Source of the DNA: Natrarchaeobius halalkaliphilus
Lineage (GTDB): Archaea; Halobacteriota; Halobacteria; Halobacteriales; Natrialbaceae
DNA: 64,000 bases
Assembly (NCBI RefSeq): GCF_003841485.1
Contig: NZ_REFY01000003.1
Coordinates: 575,803-639,802, forward strand
Direction of reading: 5' to 3'
Of this stretch, positions 17,580-28,348 are shown piece after piece. Numbering within the stretch: the stretch's first letter is position 1; each line of letters begins with the position of its first letter. The position numbers and the translations under genes were made by a program. The notes beneath the pieces were generated by a model. The model saw nothing but the letters and a program-made list of their open reading frames with translations, was not told the origin of the DNA and did no database searches.

Positions 17580-19550
17580 ATGGACGATCGGAACGGATGG
17601 GGCCGCGACCGACCGGTTCCCGCCGGATCGCCCCATCAGCCCCCCGAATCGTTCGTCGAACAGGCGAACGTGACGGACGAGGCGATCGACGAGAAGTTCG
17701 AAGAGAACTGGCCCGAGTGCTGGGAGCGAGCCGCCGGATCGCTCTCGTGGGACGAACCGTTCGACACCGTCCTCGAGGACGGGGACGCACCCCTGTATCG
17801 GTGGTTCGCGGGCGGGAAGCTCAACGCTTCGTTCAACTGCGTCGACCGGCATCTCGAGGCCGACCGAAAGACCCACGCCGCGATCCGCTGGGAGGGAAAA
17901 CACGGCGAGCGCGAGACGTACACCTACCGGGACCTGTACGTGGCGGTCAACGAGTTGGCGGCTGCGCTCCGTGAACTCGACGTCGAAGAGGACGACGTCG
18001 TGACGATCTACCTGCCGATGATCCCGGAGTTGCCGATCGCGATGCTCGCCTGCGCTCGCATCGGCGCGCCACACAACGTCGTCTTCGCCGGACTCTCGGC
18101 CGATGCGCTCGCGGCGCGGATGGACGCCGCTGACAGCGAATTTCTCATCACCTGCGACGGCTACTACCGTCGCGGAGACGCGTTCAATCAGAAAGGAAAG
18201 GCCGACAACGCCCGGCTCTCGCTCGAGGCCGACGTTCGAACCGTCGTCGTCGATCACCTCGGTGCGGACCTTCCCCACGTTCTGGGGGACGACGAGTACG
18301 ATTATCACGATCTCCGCGAGGAGTTTGCCGGCCGGACCGTCGATCCCGTCCCGCGAGATGCCGAGGACATGCTGTTTCTGATGTACACCTCGGGAACGAC
18401 GGGAGAGCCCAAGGGAGTCGTTCACACGACCGGAGGCTACCTCGCACACGTCGCCTGGACGAGTCACGCGGTCCTCGACGTCAAGCCCGAGGACACCTAC
18501 TGGTGTGCGGCCGACATCGGCTGGATCACGGGCCACTCCTACATCGTCTACGGCCCGCTCGCGCTGGGGACGACGACCGTCATGTACGAGGGCACTCCCG
18601 ACTACCCGGACCGCGACCGCCTCTGGGAGATCGTCGACCGCAACGCGGTGGACGTCTTCTATACGGCACCGACGGCGATCCGCGCGTTCATGAAGTGGGG
18701 CGAACAGTACCCGGCAAGCCACGACCTCTCGAGTCTCCGATTGCTCGGCACCGTCGGCGAGCCGATCAGCCCGCGGCCCTGGAACTGGTACCGCGAACGC
18801 GTCGGCGGCGGCTGTCCGGTCGTCGACACCTGGTGGCAGACCGAAACCGGCGCGATGATGCTCTCGACGCTTCCCGGTATCGACGAGATGAAACCGGGTG
18901 CTGCGGGGCCGGCGCTTCCGGGAATCGAGGCTCGCGTCGTCGACGAGACCGGAGCCGACGTCGCAGCCGGCGAGGCGGGCTATCTCACCATCACTCGCCC
19001 GTGGCCCGGAATGGCTCGAACGCTGTACGACGGCGACGATCGCTACCGCGCGGAGTACTGGGAACCGTTCTCCGATCCCGAAACCGGCGATTGGCGATAC
19101 TTCAGCGGCGACACCGCCTCGATCGACGAGGACGGCTACGTCACCGTTCTCGGCCGCGTCGACGACGTGATCACCGTCTCCGGCCGGCGACTGAGTACGA
19201 TGGAGATCGAGAGCGCGATCACCGACGTCGCCGGCGTCGCTGAGTCCGCCGTCGTCGGCCGCTCGAGCGACCGTGAAGGAACCGAGATCTACGCCTACGT
19301 GAGCACCGAAGGTGGGTTCGAACCCACCGACGACATCCGCGACGCGATCGTCGACAGCGTCGGCGGCGCGATCGGACCGGTCGCGACGCCCCACGAGATC
19401 GTGTTCACGCCCGAACTCCCGAAGACGCGCTCCGGGAAGATCATGCGCCGCCTGCTCGAGGACATCGTAAACGGCGAGGAACTCGAGGACACGAGTGCGC
19501 TTCGAAACCCCGAGATCGTCGGAGAGATCCAGACCGGACGCGAGGAGTGA
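17580..19550 (+). CDS. acs: Acetyl-CoA synthetase (AMP-forming), copy 1
   Basis: A protein of 656 residues, full length for the family. It turns acetate, ATP and CoA into acetyl-CoA, AMP and PPi. It has the adenylation P-loop YTSGTTGEPKGV, the DTWWQTETG motif, YFSGDTASIDEDGY (hinge/A8), and the C-terminal KTRSGKIMRR whose Lys is the catalytic and acetylation site. It begins with PPESFVEQANVTD, nearly the same as the second copy 5 kb downstream. The two proteins are clearly paralogues through the whole length. It probably serves acetate assimilation. Confidence 0.93.
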   Translation: MDDRNGWGRDRPVPAGSPHQPPESFVEQANVTDEAIDEKFEENWPECWERAAGSLSWDEPFDTVLEDGDAPLYRWFAGGKLNASFNCVDRHLEADRKTHAAIRWEGKHGERETYTYRDLYVAVNELAAALRELDVEEDDVVTIYLPMIPELPIAMLACARIGAPHNVVFAGLSADALAARMDAADSEFLITCDGYYRRGDAFNQKGKADNARLSLEADVRTVVVDHLGADLPHVLGDDEYDYHDLREEFAGRTVDPVPRDAEDMLFLMYTSGTTGEPKGVVHTTGGYLAHVAWTSHAVLDVKPEDTYWCAADIGWITGHSYIVYGPLALGTTTVMYEGTPDYPDRDRLWEIVDRNAVDVFYTAPTAIRAFMKWGEQYPASHDLSSLRLLGTVGEPISPRPWNWYRERVGGGCPVVDTWWQTETGAMMLSTLPGIDEMKPGAAGPALPGIEARVVDETGADVAAGEAGYLTITRPWPGMARTLYDGDDRYRAEYWEPFSDPETGDWRYFSGDTASIDEDGYVTVLGRVDDVITVSGRRLSTMEIESAITDVAGVAESAVVGRSSDREGTEIYAYVSTEGGFEPTDDIRDAIVDSVGGAIGPVATPHEIVFTPELPKTRSGKIMRRLLEDIVNGEELEDTSALRNPEIVGEIQTGREE

Positions 19551-19553
19551 ACA

Positions 19554-19573
19554 ATATTTCGCAGTTCCAAGAG
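19554..19573 (+). repeat. Left arm of a 20-bp inverted repeat flanking the acs-regulator gap
   Basis: This arm begins ATATTTCG and pairs with 19707-19726 in reverse complement with 19 of 20 matches (the mismatch is at position 9). It starts 4 bp after the acs stop codon. Confidence 0.7.
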
Positions 19574-19632
19574 TGACGAAACATTTCGGAACACCGTCTA
19601 CAAACGCTCTAGAACCCAGAATTCGGGATTAT

Positions 19633-19665
19633 CGTGACGTCTCCGTAACTCGACGTGACGTCTCC
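19633..19665 (+). promoter_or_regulatory. Two 12-bp direct repeats spaced 21 bp, candidate operator
   Basis: CGTGACGTCTCC occurs at 19633-19644 and again at 19654-19665. The 21-bp period is two helical turns, so both copies would face the same side of the DNA, typical of sites for a dimeric regulator. They lie 60-90 bp before the Bat-like gene. Binding is inferred. Confidence 0.5.
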
Positions 19666-19706
19666 CGCTGGTTCAACGCGGCGTAACCGGCAGATCTATT
19701 TCGTTT

Positions 19707-19726
19707 CTCTTGGAACTTCGAAATAT
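19707..19726 (-). repeat. Right arm of the 20-bp inverted repeat, overlapping the regulator's start codon
   Basis: This is the reverse complement of 19554-19573 with one mismatch. It ends inside the ATG (19725-19727) of the Bat-like regulator, so any protein bound here would block initiation. Confidence 0.7.
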
Positions 19727-21968
19727 GAGTCTCGAGACGGCCGACGAGTCGACGATCTCGAGGCGGCAGTACGAAGTGCTGGTCGGCGTTGCCGAAACGT
19801 ATCGAGAGGCACTCGTGATCCGTCTCTGTGGCCAGGTCGGGCTTCGCCCGGCGGAACTCGTTCGGCTGTCGGTCGACGACGTCGAGCAGGTTCGAATCGA
19901 TCCGCCCCGGTATCTCGTTCGGGTTCCCGACGGGGACGACCGTCACGAAGACGGCCGCCACGGCGTTCGAACCGCCTACCTCCCCGTCGACGTCGAACGC
20001 GAACTCCGCCGATACGCGCGAAGCGAGGGGCTGTCGGCGGACGACCGAATATTCACCGTGACGCCCAGACGACTCCAGATGCTCGTCTCCGACGTCGGAG
20101 ACCGCGCGAGCGAGGCGTTCGACGACCCCGCTCTGGCCGAGGTCTCGACGGCGGATCTTCGCCGGTACTTCGCGCATCGCGCACTCGTCGACCACGACGT
20201 GAATCCTCGCGCGGTCAAAGCCGCCGGCGGCTGGCAGAGCTTCGAAGCCCTCGAGTTCTTCTTTCGCGAGCCGACGGACGACGAACTCGTCGACGCCTTC
20301 GACGCCGTCGAACGCCCGTCGAGACCGGGCTGGGGCCACGACGGTCGACAGCCCGACGAGCCGGTGAGCGACGACAGCGTCGTTCGCCTCTTGCTCGCCG
20401 CGAGCGACCGGTACGCGCTCGTTCGACTGGACGCGGACGGCTACGTCGATCGGTGGAACCGCAGCGCCGCCGCGCTGTTTGGCTATCGGGCCGGCGAGAT
20501 CGTCGGAACTCACGCCTCGACCTTTTATACCGACGACGCTATCGAAGACGGTGCTCCCGAGCGAACGCTCGCTGTGGCCCTCGAGTCGGGGGGACACGAG
20601 GTCGAGGGCTGGCGCGTTCACCAGGACGGATCGCGGTTTCGCGTGACTGAGGTCGTCTCGGCGCTCCGTGACGACCGGGGCCGCCACCGTGGCTTCGCCG
20701 TCTTCGTTCGCGACGTTTCCGCCCATCACGACGCACTCGAGTCGGCCCGCGCTCGTGGGGACGAACTCGAGCGGCGACGCGCCGTCGTCGGACGACACCG
20801 CGCCGTGACTCGCTCGCTGCTCGCGTCGACCGATCACGCCGAGATCGAAACGAACGCCTGCGCGTCGCTCGTCGACGGCTCCGCCTACGAGTTCGCGTGG
20901 ATCGACCGGGCGACGCTCTCCGATGGTCGCCGGGAGTGGCGAACCGCGAGCGGTCTCGAACCGTCCGCCATCGACCGGATCGTCCCGGACGGCTGGGGAA
21001 GAAACGCGTTCGAAGACGGCCCGAGCGACCGCGCGGACGGCTCCGGCGAGGCCACCGAATCGGCGGTGTCGGTCGCGCGGGACGTCACGGCGGGCGTCGA
21101 GGAACGCCGCTTCGAAGGAGCGCTCGCGTGCGTTCCCGTCGAGTACGGCGAAACCCGGTACGGAACGCTCTCTGTCGGAACCGCCCGAGCGGCCGCGTTC
21201 GACGAGGAGGAACGGCGAGGGCTCGAGACGACGGGCCGCGAGATCGGAGCCGCGATCAGCGCGGCCCGTCGACGAACGCTCCTCTCGTCGGACCGGGTGG
21301 TCGAACTCGAGATCCGCTGTCGGGACACGGGATCGTTCTTCGTCGACGCCTCGCGGACGCTCTCGTGTCGCTTCGAACTCGACTCGCTCGTCCCCGTCTC
21401 GGAGTCGACGCAGCTCTACTACCTCCGCCTCGAGGGTGCGTCCCCTGCCGAGGTCTTCGAACTCGCAGACGTCGAAGAGGAGATCGAAGACTGTCGGGTG
21501 ATCGAAACCGACGAACGAGGGTCGCGTCTCGAGGTCGTCGTCGACGGATCATCCCCGGCGCTAACGCTGACCGAGTACGGTGCGACCGTCCGCGAGGCGA
21601 ACTTCGAGGATGGGCGAGCGACGATCACGGCCGACTGCAGCGCCGACGCGGACCTCAGGACGATCGTCGACGGACTGCGCGCCGCCTTTCCGGAAACCGA
21701 TCTGATCGGCAAGCGAGAGACCGACCGGTCCGTCCGGACGACAGCCGAGTTCAGGGCGGGACTCGAGGACCGACTGACGGATCGTCAGGAGGCGACGCTC
21801 CGTGCGGCGTACGTCGGCGGCTACTACGACTGGCCGCGCGAGAGCACTGCCGAAGAAGTGGCAGACGCCATGGGAATTACCTCTCCGACGCTGCACAACC
21901 ACCTCCGAAAAGCCCAGCACGAGCTGTTGCGGACGTTTTTCGAGGGGGATCGGACCGATCACGACTGA
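19725..21968 (+). CDS. Bat-like transcription regulator with recombinase-fold N-terminus, PAS, GAF-like and HTH domains
   Basis: A protein of 747 residues. Residues 15-185 resemble a tyrosine-recombinase catalytic domain (GLRPAELVRLSVDDV with Arg41; STADLRRYFAHRAL with Arg146/147; AGGWQS), but the final Tyr position is Phe (LEFFF, residues 178-180). A PAS domain follows (about 222-335; RWNRSAAALFGYRAGEIVG), then a GAF-like/BAT domain (about 350-510), a beta-rich Bat domain and a C-terminal HTH_10 (about 680-735; ADAMGITSPTLHNHLRKA). Such proteins are haloarchaeal sensors and activators. Its position between two acs genes suggests control of acetate use. The ATG at 19725 is preferred to a TTG at 19710. 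Confidence 0.85.
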   Translation: MSLETADESTISRRQYEVLVGVAETYREALVIRLCGQVGLRPAELVRLSVDDVEQVRIDPPRYLVRVPDGDDRHEDGRHGVRTAYLPVDVERELRRYARSEGLSADDRIFTVTPRRLQMLVSDVGDRASEAFDDPALAEVSTADLRRYFAHRALVDHDVNPRAVKAAGGWQSFEALEFFFREPTDDELVDAFDAVERPSRPGWGHDGRQPDEPVSDDSVVRLLLAASDRYALVRLDADGYVDRWNRSAAALFGYRAGEIVGTHASTFYTDDAIEDGAPERTLAVALESGGHEVEGWRVHQDGSRFRVTEVVSALRDDRGRHRGFAVFVRDVSAHHDALESARARGDELERRRAVVGRHRAVTRSLLASTDHAEIETNACASLVDGSAYEFAWIDRATLSDGRREWRTASGLEPSAIDRIVPDGWGRNAFEDGPSDRADGSGEATESAVSVARDVTAGVEERRFEGALACVPVEYGETRYGTLSVGTARAAAFDEEERRGLETTGREIGAAISAARRRTLLSSDRVVELEIRCRDTGSFFVDASRTLSCRFELDSLVPVSESTQLYYLRLEGASPAEVFELADVEEEIEDCRVIETDERGSRLEVVVDGSSPALTLTEYGATVREANFEDGRATITADCSADADLRTIVDGLRAAFPETDLIGKRETDRSVRTTAEFRAGLEDRLTDRQEATLRAAYVGGYYDWPRESTAEEVADAMGITSPTLHNHLRKAQHELLRTFFEGDRTDHD

Positions 21969-21989
21969 GCCGATGAGCCGTCGTCGGTA

Positions 21990-22124
21990 TCGTGGACCCT
22001 CGTCGTTCTCACGAGCTATTGTCGTTCTCGTGGACCCTCGTCGTTCTCACGAGCTATTGTCGTTCTCGTGGACCCTCGTCGTTCTCACGAGCTATTGTCG
22101 TTCTCGTGGACCCTCGTCGTTCTC
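21990..22124 (+). repeat. 38-bp tandem repeat, three full copies and one partial
   Basis: Units start at 21990, 22028 and 22066, identical over 38 bp. A fourth copy from 22104 matches the first 21 bp. Each unit opens with TCGTGGACCC. The arms CTCGTG and CACGAG can pair into a stem around each unit. The array lies between the regulator stop and the second acs. The unit length is not a multiple of three and nothing here looks coding, although one frame is open through it. There are no spacers, so it is not CRISPR. Confidence 0.95.
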
Positions 22125-22275
22125 GAGCGGCTGCCCACACGCGTCGCCACTGGATTCTAGACAGGGTGGGGCGACTGATTTCTGGACCGGCGGGCCGAAC
22201 CGGCCGTGGAGCGCTAGATTTTGCACAACTAGAGGCCAGCTTTACTATCATCGTTGTGTATTGTTCGAACGTATC
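22125..22275 (+). promoter_or_regulatory. Promoter region of the second acs gene
   Basis: These 150 bp are non-coding. CACAAC (from about 22226) and GTTGTG (from about 22252) form an inverted pair around an AT-rich TTTACTAT stretch that could be the TATA element, 30-35 bp before the ATG at 22276. Exact promoter assignment is uncertain. Confidence 0.35.
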
Positions 22276-24300
<2,025 letters not shown>

Positions 24301-24425
24301 ACCGGGCGAGTTCTCGTTTTCCTACCGGCGAGCGGGGCGGAGCGAATCGGAGAGAGGCGCTCGGTGCGCCGTCGGAACTCGAGCCCACACGGACCGACCA
24401 TCGACCGGTCGTCCGCCGTCCGGAT

Positions 24426-24878
24426 TCACTCCGTTTCGACCGGCGTTTTGACGATCGTGACCGGACGATCGGACATGTTCGCCACCCGTTCCGCGACGCT
24501 GCCGAGGAGGCGGCGATACTCGCCCGATCGGTTCTTCGAGCCGACGACGGTGAGTCCGATGTCCTCTCTGGACACGTACTCGAGGATGGCCCCGTGTGGA
24601 ACGCCGTGTTCGATGCTCGTTTTCACGTCGATCCCTTCGTCGGCAGCGGTCTCGCTGATCTCTTCGACGGCGTCGCGACCGGCCTGCTCGAGGGCACTCT
24701 CGAGTCCTTCTAGCTCGTGGACGTACTCGTCGCCCGGATACGAGCCGTAGGTTTCGGTATCGACGACGTATAGGACGTGGAGTTCGGCGTCGTATCGCGA
24801 AGCCGCGTCGATCGCGTGATCGATGGCTCGGTCGACGCCCGTGCCGATATCCGTCGGCAAGAGGAGGCGATCGTACAT
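24426..24878 (-). CDS. Universal stress protein (UspA family)
   Basis: A protein of 150 residues with the typical UspA start (MYDRLLLPTDIGTGVDRAIDHA) and an ATP-motif region VVGSKNRSGEYRRLLGSVAERV that keeps part of the glycine pattern. It is convergent with acs copy 2. The ATG at 24878 begins at the first beta-strand; in-frame sequence up to 24956 is not conserved-looking. The role is general stress; ligands are unknown. Confidence 0.85.
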   Translation of the reverse strand: MYDRLLLPTDIGTGVDRAIDHAIDAASRYDAELHVLYVVDTETYGSYPGDEYVHELEGLESALEQAGRDAVEEISETAADEGIDVKTSIEHGVPHGAILEYVSREDIGLTVVGSKNRSGEYRRLLGSVAERVANMSDRPVTIVKTPVETE

Positions 24879-25034
24879 TGCCCACGACAGTACGAGGTCG
24901 GCGGGAAAATAACTGTCCGTCAGTTGCGGCGACCGACCTCCGGATCGCGATATCACGCGGTTTGCTATCCCGACGTCATGGCGCAGCCGCTGGACGGTCG
25001 CGACCCCACCGGAACCGACTGACAGCGCTCCACG

Positions 25035-27179
25035 TCAGGAATCGAACTCCGGTCGAAGCTCCTCGGACCAGTAGACGTCACCGTCGTAGATGACGGATGC
25101 TTCCGTCTCGTCGAGCAACGCTGCGAGCTCCGACCGCGAGAGGGTGAAGTTCGATTCGGTCCCGCAGAGATACGCGTATTCGTTTCCGGCCGTGTGCGGG
25201 AAGTAGTACGACCCCGTCGCCCGGGTCGAATAGCAGTCGAACGTGACGAGAAACTGCTCATCGGCATCGTCGCCGGTCGGGCCGTCCGCTGTCCGTCCGT
25301 CGAGTGGCTCGACGATCACCGTCGTCGGCAGCCGGTGTTCGCCCTGCGTGAGCGAGTGAGTGCCGTCACCGACGACGGCGTAATCTTTCCCCATCATGAT
25401 TCGACGGCGCGCGAGGCGCATCGCGCGTTCGATGCTGAACCCGTGAACGAGGAGTTTGGCGAACGCCGAACCGACTTTGACGGCGTGATCGTTCAACACC
25501 TTGGTGAACGTCACAGCACCGGCAACGCTTCCTTTCTCGATCAGCGCCGTTCCTTCGTAGAACGAACCGCAGGCGTTGAGGAAAAACGTCTGGACGTTCG
25601 ATCGATCGAGGCTCGAGGTCGAGAGATAGCCGTCGGCACAGCGGAGTCCGTCGGTTTCACAGTGACCGATGTAGTGGACGAAGTCGTGGTCGTCCTCGAA
25701 GAGTCTGGCGAGTTCCACAACGCTCAACGAGTCTTCGACGGTGACCTGGATCGGGAGCTCTTCGGAACGACGACGATAAATCTCGGCAACGCTGTCGTGC
25801 TCGCCGCTCATTTCGGGATCGTTCAGGATGACGCGAATCGACGTCGTATCGCTCGCTCGGTCGACGTAATCGAGCCGGTTGTAGTAGGCTTCGGGTGCGG
25901 ATTTGAAAACGTCGATCGGCACGCCGTCGGCAAGCCAGCCGTGTATTCGTCCGTTTTTGAGTTCGGGCTTGACGATATCGACCGATGCGACCCGGCCGAC
26001 GCTGGCTCGTCCGCCGACGGTCGCGGAACTCCGGTCCCCGCCACGGTAGAAATCCGCAAGCGAGCGCTCGACGAGTTCCTGTCCGTCGAGTTCGGACGTC
26101 CGGGGGGGATAGATCATACTCAGACGATCGAGCAAGAACGGAACCATCTCGACGTGGTCGTAGCTGGGCGTGACGTACGTGGAGAGGTGCCAGTCGGGAA
26201 GCCGGTGTTCGATCGCAGCGTACGGGACGTCGAGATACGTCTCGAGGCGACGTTCCGAAGACAGTTCGTACAACCGCGTTGGGTCCAAACCGAGCGCAGA
26301 GAGGAGGTTCGTCGAGGCGAGGTTCGTTCCGCACGGACCCGCGTTCCGAACCAGACAGTCCATAAAAAACGTTTTTCGGAGTACGCGCTCGACGTCGCAC
26401 TCGAGGGTCGGCATCGGAGAGAGCCGTTCGTCGACGTCTATATCCGGGATTCGAATCCGGGGGTGCTCCGGATCGCGACGGACCCCCTCGGCCTCGAGCG
26501 TCCGGATCGTCGCCTGCAGATAGTACGCGAGGGGCGCGACGGTGAACATCGTCTCGTACTCCGACGGGACGAGCAGTTCGATGCCGGTATCGGGCGTTTC
26601 GTTTCGAATCTCCGGAGGGATCTCGAGGGAATCACCGGCTTCGAGAAACGGTGGGTGACCGCGGAGCGTCGGGTACGTCCTGTCGGGCTTCGTGGTTTTG
26701 TGTGACGAGGAGAGGTGCGTTATCGCCGTGGCGACCTCCTCGGGCGAGTCGGGAACGGTTATCGTTCCGCTCGGACGTTCGTGTCGGCTTCGAAAGCCGG
26801 CGACGACCGTCGTCCGCTCCGAGAAGGTAACGACGAGCGACTCGAATCCGTCCGATCGGTTGATCGTCGCTGGGCCGCTGATCCGAAGATAGGTTTTGAT
26901 GTCGGTATCGATATCGATCACGAACTCACCCGACGGAAGCGAAAGCGAGCCACGACGCGGGTCGAGTTCGTACTGGTCGTTCGAATCCAGCGAGAACGCA
27001 TAGACGACCGCGTGGGGGAATCGAAGCTCCCGTGCGGTGACCGCGACCGTTTCGTCGACCGGGCGTGGAACGTCGGAACTCGTCTCCTCGACACCGATGT
27101 CGTCGCCGTGGACGATCAACTCGGTGTTATCCGCGTCCGTGACGCGGAGTGCATGGGCCCCAACCTCCCACTCTATCAT
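25035..27179 (-). CDS. CHAT-domain (caspase-like peptidase) protein
   Basis: A protein of 714 residues. The C-terminal third carries a CHAT/peptidase C25-like core: His506 in FVHYIGHCE and Cys537 in FFLNACGSF, the expected His-Cys dyad, then AGAVTFTKVLND and ERAMRLARRR helices. The first 450 residues (beta-rich start MIEWEVGAHALRVTDAD, then mixed alpha/beta) have no domain I recognise. CHAT proteins cleave specific partners in several prokaryotic regulatory and defence systems; no partner is evident here. It diverges from psmA and sits where an RNase P gene seems to have been truncated. Confidence 0.7.
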   Translation of the reverse strand: MIEWEVGAHALRVTDADNTELIVHGDDIGVEETSSDVPRPVDETVAVTARELRFPHAVVYAFSLDSNDQYELDPRRGSLSLPSGEFVIDIDTDIKTYLRISGPATINRSDGFESLVVTFSERTTVVAGFRSRHERPSGTITVPDSPEEVATAITHLSSSHKTTKPDRTYPTLRGHPPFLEAGDSLEIPPEIRNETPDTGIELLVPSEYETMFTVAPLAYYLQATIRTLEAEGVRRDPEHPRIRIPDIDVDERLSPMPTLECDVERVLRKTFFMDCLVRNAGPCGTNLASTNLLSALGLDPTRLYELSSERRLETYLDVPYAAIEHRLPDWHLSTYVTPSYDHVEMVPFLLDRLSMIYPPRTSELDGQELVERSLADFYRGGDRSSATVGGRASVGRVASVDIVKPELKNGRIHGWLADGVPIDVFKSAPEAYYNRLDYVDRASDTTSIRVILNDPEMSGEHDSVAEIYRRRSEELPIQVTVEDSLSVVELARLFEDDHDFVHYIGHCETDGLRCADGYLSTSSLDRSNVQTFFLNACGSFYEGTALIEKGSVAGAVTFTKVLNDHAVKVGSAFAKLLVHGFSIERAMRLARRRIMMGKDYAVVGDGTHSLTQGEHRLPTTVIVEPLDGRTADGPTGDDADEQFLVTFDCYSTRATGSYYFPHTAGNEYAYLCGTESNFTLSRSELAALLDETEASVIYDGDVYWSEELRPEFDS

Positions 27180-27319
27180 TCGGTACGCTGAATGTGTCCC
27201 CGCGAAGTTAGTTGTATCGGAATGTCACCTTTGAGTCGTGCGGTTTGTTTCGGCCTGTGAAACTCCGCACCCCTCGTCGGCCTTGAGTCTTTGTCTGGCG
27301 GAGAGTGCGGGTCGGGTAA

Positions 27320-27475
27320 GTAAACTATTTAGGACGCCGTGGGCAAGTCACGGAAGAGAGAAACGTCGTGTTCTGGAACGAAGAGCGAGTCGCCGTCGGA
27401 CGCAATGGATCTACTGACGCGGGACTCGAGGAGCCGTTCTCGAATGCGACAGACCTCGATTACGATTTAGCGTGA
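27320..27475 (+). pseudogene. Remnant of RNase P component 2 (Pop5), C-terminal third
   Basis: A 51-codon frame starting after a TAA at 27317 reads VNYLGRRGQVTEERNVVFW and ends ATDLDYDLA then TGA, 4 bp before psmA. This resembles the C-terminus of haloarchaeal Pop5, a gene commonly just upstream of psmA (recalled gene order). The upstream bases still read VRVG then stop in the same frame, where Pop5 would have VRAC, so the gene has lost its N-terminal two thirds. Only 140 bp separate it from the CHAT gene. It could also be a small intact gene with a GTG start at 27320. Confidence 0.55.
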
Positions 27476-27479
27476 TACT

Positions 27480-28241
27480 ATGCAGGGACAAGCTCAACAG
27501 CAGGCATACGACCGAGGCATCACGATCTTCTCGCCAGACGGCCGACTCTACCAGGTCGAGTACGCACGCGAGGCGGTCAAACGCGGAACGGCGAGCATCG
27601 GCGTCCGAACGTCGGACGGCGTCGTTCTCGCCGTCGATAAACGCGTTCCGTCACCGCTGCTCGAGGACTCGAGCGTCGAGAAGATTCACAAAGCAGACGA
27701 CCACATCGGGATCGCCAGCGCGGGCCACGTCGCGGACGCGCGCCAGCTGATCGACTTCGCACGCCGACAGACGCAGGTCAATCAGCTTCGCTACGGCGAA
27801 CCGATCGGCGTCGAGACGTTGACCAAAGAGGTTACCGATCACATCCAACAGTACACCCAGGTCGGCGGTGCCCGTCCGTTCGGCGTCGCACTGATCGTCG
27901 GCGGCATCGACAACGGCGAGCCGCGCCTGTTCGAGACGGACCCCTCGGGGACGCCCTACGAGTGGAAGGCGCTTGCCGTCGGTGCCGACCGCGGTGAACT
28001 CCAGGAGTTCTTGGAGGAGAACTACGACGGCGACGCCGACCTCGAGGGCGGAATCGCGCTGGCGCTCGACGCGCTCGCATCCGTCAACGATGGATCGTTG
28101 CTCCCGAGCGAAGTCGGGCTCGCGACTGTCGACGTCGAAAGTGAGTCCTTCGAGCAGTTCGAGCAGGACCGTATCGGTGACCATCTCGAGGAAAACGGCC
28201 TCCTCGACGACGGTGAAGAAGAGGACGAAGGCGACGAATAA
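27480..28241 (+). CDS. psmA: Proteasome subunit alpha
   Basis: A protein of 253 residues with the N-terminal alpha signature (YDRGITIFSPDGRLYQVEYA) and the usual proteasome fold. The acidic C-terminal tail (EEEDEGDE) is typical of halophiles. Alpha subunits form the outer rings of the 20S proteasome and gate substrate entry. The beta subunit is not in the window. The ATG is 4 bp after the Pop5-like stop, so it is probably transcribed through that remnant. Confidence 0.97.
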   Translation: MQGQAQQQAYDRGITIFSPDGRLYQVEYAREAVKRGTASIGVRTSDGVVLAVDKRVPSPLLEDSSVEKIHKADDHIGIASAGHVADARQLIDFARRQTQVNQLRYGEPIGVETLTKEVTDHIQQYTQVGGARPFGVALIVGGIDNGEPRLFETDPSGTPYEWKALAVGADRGELQEFLEENYDGDADLEGGIALALDALASVNDGSLLPSEVGLATVDVESESFEQFEQDRIGDHLEENGLLDDGEEEDEGDE

Positions 28242-28318
28242 GTACGGTAATCGAGCGTCCGGAACCGGAACCGAGCCGACGATCCTTTTTGGCGTCGAAA
28301 TCCTCGGTCAGGAAAAGC

Positions 28319-28326
28319 TCTTTTAC
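28319..28326 (+). promoter_or_regulatory. TATA-like box of the SBDS gene
   Basis: TCTTTTAC is centred 26 nt before the ATG at 28349, which fits a leaderless transcript. It lies in the psmA-SBDS gap. Confidence 0.45.
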
Positions 28327-28348
28327 CCGCCCGTGGCTACTCATCGAT

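Noticed and set aside
21990..22124. Tandem 38-bp units as a CRISPR array.
   Set aside because: The units are directly abutting with no spacers, and no cas genes are present.
21802..22275. N-terminal extension of the second acs gene.
   Set aside because: It overlaps the end of the regulator gene and the tandem repeats; the conserved acs start begins at 22276.
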